A DNA stretch of 64,000 bases from Magnaporthiopsis rhizophila (taxonomy: Eukaryota > Ascomycota > Sordariomycetes > Magnaporthales > Magnaporthaceae), in assembly GCA_003049465.1 (NCBI GenBank), contig PYSS01000009.1, positions 434,001 through 498,000 on the forward strand, given 5' to 3'. This document shows positions 46,567-56,600 of the stretch, piece after piece. Every line of letters starts with the position of its first letter. Position 1 is the stretch's first letter. Both the position numbers and the translations under genes were made by a program. Under the pieces are notes generated by a model. The model made no database searches. It worked only from the letters and a program-made list of their open reading frames with translations, and was not told the origin of the DNA.

Positions 46567-47562
46567 TTAGGTGCGGCGGCGATGCATCGCGGTCCTGGCC
46601 AAACGGACCGTGCGCATGGCCGTTCTTGGGCCCGGCTGGCCAGAGCTGGGGTTGCCACCACGGACCGGGCCGGGGGCTGGGAGCGCTGGGCCGGCCGCCA
46701 AGCCGGGGCGCACCGATGGCCGCTGCTGCGCGGCGTTGCTTCCGCGGCGCATGATGGCCTCGGCAACCGACAGCTGCGGAATGCCGTCGGCCTTTGAGGC
46801 GGAGGAGGAGACGGCGGCGCTTGACTCTGCGGCCATCGCCGCGGTGGCTGGGCCGGGGTTGGCTCGGTCGCCGGCCTTGTCGTCTGTCGCGGCGTTTCCC
46901 GTCTGGCGGGGCGTCGGAGCGTCATCGCCGATGACGATGGGGGAGGACGCGTGGCTGCCCGGCCTCTGCGCCATCCTCAGGGCGACTTTGACTGCCCTTC
47001 GCTTTCGGCGGTGCTCCGCCGGGTCTTGGGCTTGGTCCTCGGCGGCAGGAGCAGGAGCAGGAGTAGGAGCAGCCGCAGCGTCAGTCGCGCCCCTCTGGCG
47101 CTTGAGGGCGTGCGCCATGCGGCAGCGGGGCGAGCGCTTCGTGTGCTCCTCGAACGGGTCGTCGTCGGCCTCCCAGCCGTCGACGTTGATCTCGCACGAC
47201 GGGCAGATGCAGTTGTCCATCGGGTCCGGCCGATCCTGGTCGTCGTAGGACCATGCGGATGATGCGGCGGGACGGCGGGCCATCTCGGCGGGCAGGCCCG
47301 TGGTGACACCATAAGGGTCGTAGAAGAAGCCGGCCGCTGCGAGGTCCTTGGGTGCCGGACGGGCGTGCGGCCAGGGCATTTTCTCAAACGACTCCAACCT
47401 CGCGGATGGCGCGTTGTAGTCGCCTATGCTGAGCATCAGTCTCTTCGCCGCTGCCAGCTTGTCGGGGCACGGTCCTGGCTTGGTGGCACCCGCCGGCGTC
47501 TGGGAGGGACCTGCCAGCTTCTTGGGGCGGCCTCGGCGGCCTCCTCGCTTCCGCTCGGGCAT
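46567..47562 (-). CDS. AT-hook and single-BIR-domain protein
   Basis: The frame is open far upstream, but the start at 47562 (MPERKRGGRR) is preferred because coding-like sequence begins there; this gives 331 residues. Residues 5-16 hold an AT-hook (RGRPKK core) for minor-groove DNA binding. Residues about 55-150 form one BIR zinc fold: RLESFEKMPWPH, LAAAGFFYDPYG, then CPSC, DGWEADDDP and EEH...C, with ligands C120, C123, H140 and C147 in the exact Cx2Cx16Hx6C spacing. BIR proteins in fungi are normally Bir1/survivin, a chromosomal-passenger subunit with two BIRs and a much longer chain. Here there is one BIR, an insert of about 30 residues before the zinc site, and an Ala/Pro-rich disordered tail ending in basic residues. 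Either a Bir1-derived paralogue or a separate small family; function unknown. Confidence 0.75.
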   Translation of the reverse strand: MPERKRGGRRGRPKKLAGPSQTPAGATKPGPCPDKLAAAKRLMLSIGDYNAPSARLESFEKMPWPHARPAPKDLAAAGFFYDPYGVTTGLPAEMARRPAASSAWSYDDQDRPDPMDNCICPSCEINVDGWEADDDPFEEHTKRSPRCRMAHALKRQRGATDAAAAPTPAPAPAAEDQAQDPAEHRRKRRAVKVALRMAQRPGSHASSPIVIGDDAPTPRQTGNAATDDKAGDRANPGPATAAMAAESSAAVSSSASKADGIPQLSVAEAIMRRGSNAAQQRPSVRPGLAAGPALPAPGPVRGGNPSSGQPGPRTAMRTVRLARTAMHRRRT

Positions 47563-49102
47563 GATGATCGGCTTTTGGGGTCTCCAGTTAGTAACTATTG
47601 CGAGGCAAAGAGTGTTGAATGGCGATAAACATAAAAAGTACATACCATCACGTTTGTGTGGCGACCTAGGCAACGATAGATGGAGGTTGTAACGATGGAA
47701 GGAGACTCCAACGATGGCTGGAGGCTGCAACGATGTTTGCTGCGGGTGGTGGTTTGTGAAGTATTTTCGATGTGAGTGTGGAGAGGAGCAGGAGGTTTGG
47801 GAGTTTATATCCTCGAGGAGGGCGGCTAGGACGCTGCTTCCTTCCCAGGCGTTGATGAACGCGTTGCTGCTTTGAGCCACGTGTTCGTCCCAGTCAAATT
47901 TCGTGCTTGATATTGCAAATCTGGCAAGCACGCGGGTCGAAGACAGATGCCGACGCGCCACGCACGCGGGGCGAGCAGGGTGTATGCGGTAACTTGGCCG
48001 AGCAAGAAACTGGAAGGGTAGGAGAGACAGTCAGGGACAGACACGTCGGAGTTTGACGAGAAAGGCGGTTGGGGACTGATCTGCCTCGCAGCTGAGAAAA
48101 ATATAAGCGGAAGGAAGGTGGTGGTAAGAGAGAGGTGGATAAGAAATAACCCAAATTGTGGGCAGAGGATTTTCCCGACCCTTTTTTCCTCCTGTTTTTT
48201 TTTGGGAGTGCACGGAGGCCATGTGATCTGGGTTGCGCGCTGCCTTATTTCATGGCCGGTTGGCATCAGCTGCCCAGGCAACAACGGCAGGCGCGGGTGA
48301 CAGTCGATACGCGGAGGAGAGCGTGCAGGCTTTGGCGCCAGCAAAGCAACATGCTCAGCTCCGGGTTGTATCACTGGACTGAGAGGCAGACTGGGATGGG
48401 AGAGACAAGTAAATGAAAAACGGGATCCCCCTGGGCAACACTTTTTGCTTATATATCATCCGCGGTTTGCCTGTGGGAGGTGGTCGACTCAAGGCGGTGG
48501 GAGCACGCCCAAAAATGTGAGGATGGCCCTGTATATGGATATATTATCACCACTACAATTTGTTCCAACTGAGTGCCAGAGGAACGGCCCAGCAACCGTA
48601 AACGAGCCACACGTAATTACGTACGAAAAACGCCTCTGGCCTTAGTTTGCAAACCGACTTTTAGGATAACTCGCGTTCTTGATGAGCCTCCTGTAGCCTT
48701 GCGTTGGGCGGTGACTCTAGTTATGTCGTCTACAAAGCCTAACCCTGGGGCGTACGCTTGACGGTCAAAATACGGGTCAGCATGATTCTTGATATGTGGT
48801 TCTTGAAGACATATACATATATCTAACACATCGTTGATTAAGCTGGCCATGGATTTAAGATGACCATTTTTCCGCGACTGGAAATTCCGGCGCAGCGACG
48901 AGTTTTACCTTACTTAATAAGCCTCATGGTCGGGGACGTCATTAGTGAAGGTCATGAGCCTTGTCCGCCGTTGCTCATGGCTCAAAACCAAAAAGTGCAT
49001 GATCCATGGCTCGGAGGCCTGGTCAATGACGAAATCGCCCACACGACGCTGCTCCTGTTATCGCTGCCGCTTCGTGGTGTTCTGGCACCTGACATGTGTA
49101 AT
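47563..49102. other. Intergenic, nothing recognised
   Basis: Promoter side of the BIR gene on the left and the missing 3' half of the decayed transcription factor on the right; no remnant of the latter is recognisable beyond about 48,900. Confidence 0.45.
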
Positions 49103-50519
49103 CTAGACGGCGTCGTAAACTGTCTGCTTCCGTATTTTGAGCGCGAGAAGACAAGAGCCCAGATAGGGCGTCCACGCGAGCGGCTGATCCTTTCTGAAGC
49201 AGGCCCAGACGCTGTCGTTGAGAGCGGGGGAGGTAAATGATCAGCCATACGGTCCCAAATCACGCATCAGCAACTAGAGATGCTTGCTCACCTGCTTGAT
49301 ACCTGGAACAGGGCAAACAACGTTCGCCGTTCCTTGATTGTAGGGCGGCGTCTCGTCACGGGCATCTGTAGCCCAAGCTGGCCGCCCTGGATCCGGTACG
49401 GTTTGGGCATGGGCGGATTTCTGTGGAGGTCAAGTTCTCGGGTCATAGCCATGGCAAGCTGTAACGTCATGGAAGCAAAAAGTTTGTCCTTCCTGAAGAC
49501 ATGGGACCTGAAAGTAGAGAGAGGGATGGTTAGACTGAGCGTTTCCCATGGGAAAAGACGACTTGCAACTAGAACAGGCTTGAAGCATACATACCAATTG
49601 GTGAAGGCGATCAGTCCAAGGAGTAGATCAAGGTCGGTAAGCTTCTCGGCAACAATTATCCGCGATATGATGCTCCAGGTGGTCTCCTCCATGGAGAACT
49701 GCGTTGCTATGGATTGTTCAGTTAGGGTCACGATGACAAGCCACAAAAGTGGCTTCTCTTTGAGGAGCTCATGGGCGGATGTCTCGATCCAGGTGCACGA
49801 ATGGGAAGATGGGAAGGAAGACGTCTCGAAAGACGTCCAGGCGCCCTTCTTGCTTAACCATATTCAAGTCCCACAGACGGCGCACGGATTGGATGTCGCT
49901 GGCCACGGACGGCATCTCTGCTGCGCCGGCTGAACTGGGCGATGATCCGATGCTGCCGTCAACAGAGTCGCTTACCGTGGCCGAGTCCATCACGATATCG
50001 GGAAGGCCCAAGTCGGCCCCAGCAGGATTGACACTTGCTGTTGAGCCTCCATCTACGGCTGTGAGCTCTTGCTTGGAAATCGAAGTCGTCATTTGCACAC
50101 GAATGAATGAGACCAGGTCATCGATGGTCTTGCCAGTCTTCTCGTCAAGGTCTGATATGGCTGCGCCTGGGGTTGCGGGTTCGTTGCGTCGTGGGCGGCT
50201 GGCGTTAGGAGCTCCGGGAGGCGGTGATCGTGACTTGCGCTTGCGTATATCTGCGGACGGCTCGCATTGCTTCCGAAGGGGATGGCACCTGTGACGGATG
50301 GATGTTAGCAGGGACAGCTTGTCAAGTTCCGGGGCCTTCACTCTGGCTACCAAGGCCGCAATGCCCTCATCGCCGGGCCGGTCGTGCAGCTCACCTCTCG
50401 CATCCGGCTCCGTCCTGGCGAAGAATGCATTTGCAATTTCCGCGGACGCATTCTGCGCAGGTCTGGCCGTCCGCGGCTTGAATGCAGAACTCTGACGGCT
50501 TTGCAGCATCCGTGTTGAA
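49103..50519 (-). pseudogene. Decayed Zn2Cys6 transcription factor
   Basis: Reading on the minus strand, an exon open from 50519 to 50395 encodes CAECVRGNCKC and AGCERC after splicing, followed by HPLRKQC and SADIRKRKSR; the six Cys have the C-x2-C-x6-C-x8-C-x2-C-x6-C spacing of a binuclear zinc cluster. The intron (50394-50289) is canonical. No start codon is found in frame: TAG sits just upstream at 50522-50520, so a first exon is missing or lost. Downstream, the segment FPFVHL breaks at 49769-49795, and the expected SAHELLKEKPLLWLVIV continues in another frame. Two further introns (49594-49508 and 49291-49212) still splice in frame through TNWSHVFRKDK and VSSSVWACFRK to a stop at 49105-49103, well before the usual end. 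Frameshift plus truncation make it a relic. Confidence 0.75.
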
Positions 50520-50940
50520 CTACGTTGCGTGCTTGAGCTTATGTCGACTTTCCGTCAGGCAGTGTGCACGGGTTTTGAACCGACGGGAGCTGCGGACCCC
50601 GTGGATAGAGTGTGGGTGGGCTGGGTTGGAAGATGGTTCGATTTTTTCCAATGCAGTCGGCTCGCCCGCCAACCATGAAATTCGCCAGGTACATGGGATG
50701 TCCAGCCCGAGGAATTTCCACACCTTGCCGCGGAATTCGCCATCCCCAAGATCTCTCACCACATCCTAAAGACTTCCATGGAGGTAACATTTTCTATATC
50801 ATGCTTCTCCTACCGCCTTCTGATGGAAGGTGAAAAAGCGTTCGATCCTTCAACACAGCCTTTTAAAAGCCTAGCGCACGTAGCGTTCGAGCAAACACAT
50901 GCCTGGCTATGCCCGCCGCCCTTATCGCCTCGTCAAGCAA
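50520..50940. other. Spacer between two decayed genes
   Basis: Would have been the shared divergent promoter of the transcription factor and dehydrogenase relics. Nothing else recognised. Confidence 0.45.
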
Positions 50941-51934
50941 GTTTTCCTAGGCAAACCAAACATCGAGCAAGACGACCTTCCGGATTTGACTGTTATCCGG
51001 GTTATTCTCCTCACGGGATCAAACATAGGTGTCGGCGAGTAGCTGGCCCGGATCCTGTACGCCAGAAATGCCCATGCTACGCCATGGCGCGCTCCAAGGA
51101 GAAGTCATAAAAGGCGATAGACAACACCAAGGCAGCGGTGCCACACTCTCAGGGCCGACCGATCTTCCTCCGTCTCAATCTTGCGGATCCTGACGCCGCC
51201 AACGCAGCTGCCCAGGAGTTCACGCGGCGGGAGCAGAGGCCTGACGTGCTCGTCCATGACGTCGGCGTCGCCTTCCCCGGGACGCACGGGCTCCGGGACC
51301 GCGCAGGGCGCCGGGCTGGTGCTGGGAGTCAACGTACTGGGCCCTTCCTGGCTGACGTGCCTCGTGACGCCCCTCATTGCCTCGACGGCCGCGCTCCCCT
51401 CGTCGCCCAAGGGACGTGCCCGTCCACGTCGTCTGTCTCGCGTCATTGGCCGCCCGAGGCGCACAGCCCGATCACCCTCAAAGGCGCGCTGGCCGACTGG
51501 GTCGGGTTGTCCGGGGCGGACTGGTACTTCTACAGCAAGCTCTGCAACTACCCCTACAAGCGGTCGAGTTTGCGGCCCGCCACCACGGCGAGCCGATCTT
51601 GTCTCCCTCGCTGAACCTGGGAAACCTCGGCTCGGACCTGTGGCGCACGCAGGGGGGCGCCTGACCGTGTGCCTGATGCGCAAGACGATACTGTGCCCGT
51701 CCGTGTACGGGGCCTACAGTTGCTTGGTTGTTTGCGGAATTCTCGTCCGAGCTCGCCTGTGGTCTGTTGCTTCCAACATCCTTGTGGGTGTCTGGTCACT
51801 AACTCATGTCTTGAACAAAAACTAGTCGCTCCATGGAAAGGCCGTGGCAGGGGAACATATCCAAGGAGATGGCCGATGTGCCGAAGCGCAAGTCTGAGAG
51901 CGGCAGCGTAATAGCGAGTGAATTCTGGGACTGA
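50941..51934 (+). pseudogene. Decayed short-chain dehydrogenase/reductase
   Basis: Pieces of one SDR protein appear in all three forward frames in the right order. EQDDLPDLT leads to LLTGSNIGVG, the TGxxxGxG cofactor loop, interrupted by TAG at 51040-51042. Then ARSKEKS with a TAA, KAIDNTKAAV, FLRLNLADPDAAN and RPDVLVHDVGV (where an NAG motif would be expected), LVLGVNVLGPSWLT in another frame, WYFYSKLCNYPYK around the catalytic YxxxK position, SPSLNLGNLGSDLWR, YGAYSCLV, and finally, after a possible intron ending near 51,824, a KEMADVPK-to-SEFWD end with TGA at 51932-51934. At least two stops and three frame changes make it non-functional. It resembles retinol-dehydrogenase-like fungal SDRs. 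It lies next to, and divergent from, the transcription factor relic. Confidence 0.8.
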
Positions 51935-52456
51935 TCGGAGGAGTAGGTCAAGGAATAACTCTGAGATTCCTTGGAGTGTTGCCGTCGACAGAACACGGAT
52001 ACCTGCTCGACCGCCGGGCAGTTTTCTCTGGTGATGCCCCAGGGTGTTCGTTGGCAGAGGTAGGGCGTGGTTGAGCAAGCACAGGAGTTCAGACTCGAGG
52101 GTTTAATAGAAAAGGGGTTCCTGGGCATTATCACGCTCCTGTATGTTTCTTTTAAATATACTATTTAGAGCTGTTTCGCTTACTTTTCCCCGTGTTAATC
52201 CGTGTTGTCAGATTTCTTGTCGTTCATAGGCATGTTGGACGTCGGCTACCCTAACCCTCCCGCTGTTGCCACCAAACAACTGGAGGCTTGACCTGGGTTT
52301 TCCAGTGGAGGCAGACTGTCGCGTCATCGATCGCCACGCAAATCCTCACCAGCGCCGAACCGCAGGAAAATCTCTCGCAACTTACCATGTCTTGCCGAGT
52401 CGGGAACATTCCAAGTTGCTTGATTCCCCCGGATTGAAGTTCGGGCTGCGGACAGG
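51935..52456. other. Intergenic, promoter of the DUF1992 gene
   Basis: Boundary between the accessory region and ordinary genes. No feature recognised. Confidence 0.4.
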
Positions 52457-54106
52457 ATGCATCGACCGCCCGCCCGCATCTTCGCAGCCTGCCTGCGAAG
52501 GCCCCCAGCCCCCGCCACACACCATCCGCTCTTCCCGACCCCGCGACCATACTCCAACGAGTCCAAGAGCCGCCCCGATACAGCCACCTCTGCCTCCCCC
52601 ACGCCTTCGCCCTCGCCGCCCCGCGATGAGCCCACCCCACCCGCCGAGCAAGGGGCCATGTCGCGGCGCCTGGAAGAAGCGACCGAGGAGGCCTTGCTGA
52701 CGGGCGGGCGCTCCGGCCGCCGCGCCGTTGAGGACGCCGGCTTCTCGGCTGAGCTCAAGGAGCGTCTGCTCGCCAAGATCGCCGCCTCCCCACCTTCCTA
52801 CGACGATGCCGCCACGTCCGGCATCGCGTCGGCCGTGTCCTCGCTCCCAGCCTCGGCAAGCCGCGGGGCACGCGACCTCGCCACCTCGCAGCCCTGGACG
52901 GGAGAGGAGCAGACGGCCGACGCCGTGCTGCGCATGCTGAGCGATGCGCACAAGCCGCTCGCCCCGGGCCTGCGCCGCCCAGCAGCAGCAGCCGCCGGCG
53001 TCATCGTGGACATGCGCCCGCGCCGCGACCCTGCCCTGCGCCCCGGCGAGCGCATATCGGCCGCCCGCGAGCGCGCCACCTCCTACGCTGGCGGCGTAGG
53101 GCTCGACGCCGAACAGCGCGCCGAGCTGCGCGCCGAGCTGCGCGAGCGCTTCACCTCCGCCGGGGCCGTCATGCCCACCTCCGTGTCCGGCTTGGCGGCG
53201 CTGGCCAACGAGCGGATCGAGGACGCGATCGCGCGGGGCCAGTTCCGCGACATCCCGCGCGGCAAGGACGCGGCGCCCCGGGACGCGCGCGCCGACAGCC
53301 CGTTCGTCGACACGACCGAGTACATCATGAACAAGATGATCAAGCGCCAGGACATTGTGCCGCCCTGGATCGAGAAGCAGCAGGAGCTGGCAAAAGCGCT
53401 GCGCACGTTCCGGGCCAGGCTGCGCAACGACTGGACCAGGCACGCGGCGAGGTCGATTGCCGGCATGGGCGGGTCGCTGGAGACCCAGGTCGCGAGGGCC
53501 GAGGCGTATGCGGCTGCCGAGGCAGCGCGGAGGAATGGCAGGGTGGTGCACACGTCGACGAGCGGTGAGGCTGCTGAGCATCCGGTCATGGCCAAGATGC
53601 GCAAGGAGCTGGGCGACGAGATCGTGCAGGATGCTCTAGGCCAAGGCTCAGCACCCAGCCGAGCGAACCCCGTAGACACTGACGGTGAGAAGAAGAAGCC
53701 GGCGGCGGCGGCGGCGGCCTGGATAGCGCCGCAGCCCTTCCGGGACCCGGCATGGGAGGCGGCCGAGAAGACGTACATGGAGCTCGCCGTAAGCAACCTC
53801 AACAGCATCGCGCGGTCCTACAACCTCATGGCGCCCGACCTGGCCAAGAAGCCGTATTTTAATCTGCAGCGCGAGCTCGACGCCTGCTTTGCCGATGTCG
53901 CGCCGCTGTTGGCCGACACCATCAGGGAGCGTGCGAGGCGCCCGCAGCGGCCGCCCCTGGACGGCGGTGGAGGCGGTACTCAAAAGGGCGTCCTGGCCAG
54001 GCTTGGTGGCGAGGGGTGGGAGGGCGCGGCTAAAGTGTACGACTCCAAGGCGCCGCACTATGGGTTCAAGGAGATGTGGCGGGATCTGTTTGCCAAATGG
54101 AGTTGA
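52457..54106 (+). CDS. Mitochondrial DUF1992 (DNAJC28-like) protein
   Basis: A single-exon frame of 549 residues. The N terminus (MHRPPARIFAACLRRPP) is basic, lacks acidic residues for about 33 positions and fits a mitochondrial targeting sequence. Residues about 250-320 match the DUF1992 domain found in DNAJC28: NERIEDAIARGQFRDIPRGK, then the acidic stretch, FVDTTEYIMNKMIKRQD and PPWIEKQQEL. No J domain (HPD) is present, as is usual for fungal members. The rest is Ala/Arg-rich and helical, with a conserved-looking AVSNLNSIARSYNLMAPDLAKKPYF segment split here by description, near residues 440-465, and a C-terminal WRDLFAKW. Molecular role is not established. Its 3' end lies 166 bases from the convergent helicase gene. 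Confidence 0.9.
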   Translation: MHRPPARIFAACLRRPPAPATHHPLFPTPRPYSNESKSRPDTATSASPTPSPSPPRDEPTPPAEQGAMSRRLEEATEEALLTGGRSGRRAVEDAGFSAELKERLLAKIAASPPSYDDAATSGIASAVSSLPASASRGARDLATSQPWTGEEQTADAVLRMLSDAHKPLAPGLRRPAAAAAGVIVDMRPRRDPALRPGERISAARERATSYAGGVGLDAEQRAELRAELRERFTSAGAVMPTSVSGLAALANERIEDAIARGQFRDIPRGKDAAPRDARADSPFVDTTEYIMNKMIKRQDIVPPWIEKQQELAKALRTFRARLRNDWTRHAARSIAGMGGSLETQVARAEAYAAAEAARRNGRVVHTSTSGEAAEHPVMAKMRKELGDEIVQDALGQGSAPSRANPVDTDGEKKKPAAAAAAWIAPQPFRDPAWEAAEKTYMELAVSNLNSIARSYNLMAPDLAKKPYFNLQRELDACFADVAPLLADTIRERARRPQRPPLDGGGGGTQKGVLARLGGEGWEGAAKVYDSKAPHYGFKEMWRDLFAKWS

Positions 54107-54272
54107 TTCTTTGTGTCTTCGCATCTAGGGTACTTCTAATTTAACAAAACCCGGTTCATCCTGTACAGTGGTATCTCCAACAAACATATCCTGTCAATCT
54201 TCCCATGTATCCAGCACGTCGTCAAAGCCCGACAACGGACAAGAACAAAACCCATGCTGAGGACGTGCGTCC

Positions 54273-56600
54273 TCACTCTCCTTTCTCGTCGCCAAACACC
54301 GTCTTGTAGAATTCGATCGCCTCCTCGTTGGCGGCAGTTCCCAAGCTCAGGGCCCTCACGTTACCCTCGACCTTGAGCCCCTCCAGCGTCCTCACCCGCG
54401 ACAGCGCAACGTACACCTGGCCCTCTTCAAAGGCCCTGTCCATGTTGACGACGACGTTGTCCAGCGTCAGGCCCTGCGACTTGTGCACCGTCAGCGCCCA
54501 GGCCGGCATCAGCGGGATCTGCGTGCGGCAGAGGAGCACCTCCTCCGTGTGCCCGTGGGGGCCCCTCTCGACGACGGTGCAGTCCGCGAGGACGGTGAGC
54601 TTGATCCCGTTGTCGAACTGGACCACGGGCCATCGTTTCTTCTCCAGCCCCTCGATGAAGCGGCCGATCTCGAATTCGCGGAGGTCGGCATAAACTCCGG
54701 AAAGGAGGGGCCCCCGAACGGGAGGGAGGTGCGGATCAGCCAAGCTGGGCGCGGCCGGTGTGTTGTGGTCTGTGATTTCCTCAAAGTCGCAGATGTGGCC
54801 TTGGCTGCCGTTGACGAGACCCCAGCGAATGCTGACGTTGACCAGAAGACACACGCGCATCCCTTCCCTTAGGTAGGCCTTCTTGTCGTACCTGTGCTCC
54901 CGGAACTCGTGCAGTGTTTCGTGGTCTTGGTCATCCATCTTCACCTCCAGCCTTGCCAGATCGAGGAGGCGTTGATGTCGTTTGTCGTCCGGGTCGAGGC
55001 CTCTGATGCTGTCGACGCATCTGTACATGTGCTCCTCCGTCCGCAAGCGGTTGTACTCGCGTCGGTTTATAGAGTCCACTTCCGTGTTTGTGCACAAGAG
55101 CTTCATCGCTTTCTCGGGGAAATTGGGATTCTCATTTTTGAGGAGATTCGTCTCGTCCTGGCTCATACGCTTCCCTAGCCTGCATCTCTTCAGGAGGCTG
55201 AGGAACCGGTCTTCGTTCTGTCGGTGCACGGTTTTGAGTTGCACGTATTTGAAGCCGCATTCTTCCCATGTGCGGCACCTGAAAGCCCACTTGTCGGCCC
55301 CGGCGTAGGTCCGCGGATTCGGGCAAGGCTTTTGACATGCCTGCGGGTAAAGGTCCGTGTCGCCGTCCGGGTCCTTGTGGTCCGTCTCGTGGTCCATGCC
55401 GTGGTATTCCGTGTTGTCGTCCATGTCGTTGGGGCAGCTAAACATATCGCTCCATTCGTGCTCTTTGAGGTCCCTCCCGCACTCGGCGCAATATTTGAAT
55501 GGCTTGACTGGGGGTAGCTGAAGAAAGTCGCCAGAAACCACTAGCTGCACACCGCCAAAGGGCTCGGAGCTCCTCCGCACATATTTCATGACCTCGCTCA
55601 TGCGGTAGAAGAAGTTGCTGTCCAGCATGCTGATCTCGTCTATGACCAAGACGTCAGTCTCCCTCAGCCGTTGCTTCGCGGGTTTCTGCTTCCGTGTTTT
55701 GGCCCTTAGTGCGTAAAGTTGGCGTCGGTCGTCGTCCGGTTTCCAACCCATGTAGCTCCACGTCGTGGTCCCTTTCACATTAAGGGCAGCGATGCCAGTT
55801 GGGGCCACGATATCGACGTTCCTCTGTTGTTTTCTCAGCTCGGTGACGAAAACGTCTAAAACGGTCGACTTGCCGCAGCCCGCCTGGCCCGTGTAAAAGA
55901 CATTTTTACCGCTGAGTACCAGGTCGACTAGGTTGGACTGCTCGCGGCTAAGCTCCACCCCGTCTCGCGTTGTATAGGGAGGAGACTCTTGGTCTGTTGG
56001 TGCCGAGGCGCCTGACCGGTCCTCGGCAATGCTCGACGGATCTCCCAGGCTGGGCCGTGGGGTGTCAATCTCCGCCCGTGTTGTGCCATCGGGGTGAAAA
56101 TCAGGGTCCGGATCGTCCGAGGGCTCAACCCGGGAACTGGGAGCCGGCTCGGGCGTGCGACGGCGCTTGGAGCGATGGGCCAGCAACGACCCAGTCAAAG
56201 GATTAGCTGCGTCTGTAGCGTCCCTGGCGGATAGAGCCGCTTGACGAGACAGCCGTTTGGCAGCGGCGAGACCCTGTTGGTGACGTGGGTTGCATTGCAC
56301 CTCGAGGTACGGCGGCTCCGGGCATGTCGTTTCCTGCAGCGGGTCGGGTCCGCCAGGCGATGGCGAGCCCGTGGACTTTGGGTGACGCGGATGCGGCATT
56401 CCGTGTCCTTGCGCACCGGGTCTGTTTGGCTCCGCTCCCCGTGGTTCGTGATTTTGAGAGCGCGCCTTCCATCGTCCTGCACTAGAGCTGAAAAACGTGC
56501 GACGCGGGGCTTTGGTGGGGCCGTGCGTCGTCCAGCACGCGAATCGGCCAGGCAGGGCAGCCGCCAGCCCAGCTGCCCCTGGGCGCAAGGAAAGGAGCAT
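54273..56600 (-). CDS. PIF1-family 5'-to-3' DNA helicase
   Basis: A single-exon frame of 775 residues. The first 45 residues are basic and hydrophobic, compatible with mitochondrial import; residues 50-210 are disordered with a basic KRRR patch that could act in nuclear import. The helicase core has Walker A GQAGCGKST (about 238-246), IVAPTGIAALNV (Ia), VLVIDEISML (II, about 318-326), VVSGDFLQLPPV (III), KTVHRQ (IV), and the PIF1-type ending WALTVHKSQGLTLDNV and YVALSRVRTLEGL (V/VI). Between motifs III and IV there is an insert of about 70 residues rich in Cys and acidic residues (CAEC, then C389, C422, C426, C442, C448), which may bind zinc. PIF1 helicases unwind G-quadruplexes and act at telomeres and in mitochondria. 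Filamentous fungi carry several PIF1-like genes, so orthology to yeast PIF1 is not assured. Confidence 0.9.
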   Translation of the reverse strand: MLLSLRPGAAGLAAALPGRFACWTTHGPTKAPRRTFFSSSAGRWKARSQNHEPRGAEPNRPGAQGHGMPHPRHPKSTGSPSPGGPDPLQETTCPEPPYLEVQCNPRHQQGLAAAKRLSRQAALSARDATDAANPLTGSLLAHRSKRRRTPEPAPSSRVEPSDDPDPDFHPDGTTRAEIDTPRPSLGDPSSIAEDRSGASAPTDQESPPYTTRDGVELSREQSNLVDLVLSGKNVFYTGQAGCGKSTVLDVFVTELRKQQRNVDIVAPTGIAALNVKGTTTWSYMGWKPDDDRRQLYALRAKTRKQKPAKQRLRETDVLVIDEISMLDSNFFYRMSEVMKYVRRSSEPFGGVQLVVSGDFLQLPPVKPFKYCAECGRDLKEHEWSDMFSCPNDMDDNTEYHGMDHETDHKDPDGDTDLYPQACQKPCPNPRTYAGADKWAFRCRTWEECGFKYVQLKTVHRQNEDRFLSLLKRCRLGKRMSQDETNLLKNENPNFPEKAMKLLCTNTEVDSINRREYNRLRTEEHMYRCVDSIRGLDPDDKRHQRLLDLARLEVKMDDQDHETLHEFREHRYDKKAYLREGMRVCLLVNVSIRWGLVNGSQGHICDFEEITDHNTPAAPSLADPHLPPVRGPLLSGVYADLREFEIGRFIEGLEKKRWPVVQFDNGIKLTVLADCTVVERGPHGHTEEVLLCRTQIPLMPAWALTVHKSQGLTLDNVVVNMDRAFEEGQVYVALSRVRTLEGLKVEGNVRALSLGTAANEEAIEFYKTVFGDEKGE

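Noticed and set aside
52382..53581. 399-codon antisense frame over the DUF1992 gene
   Set aside because: Low-complexity Gly/Arg/Val product typical of a reverse-strand shadow; the plus strand has a recognised domain.
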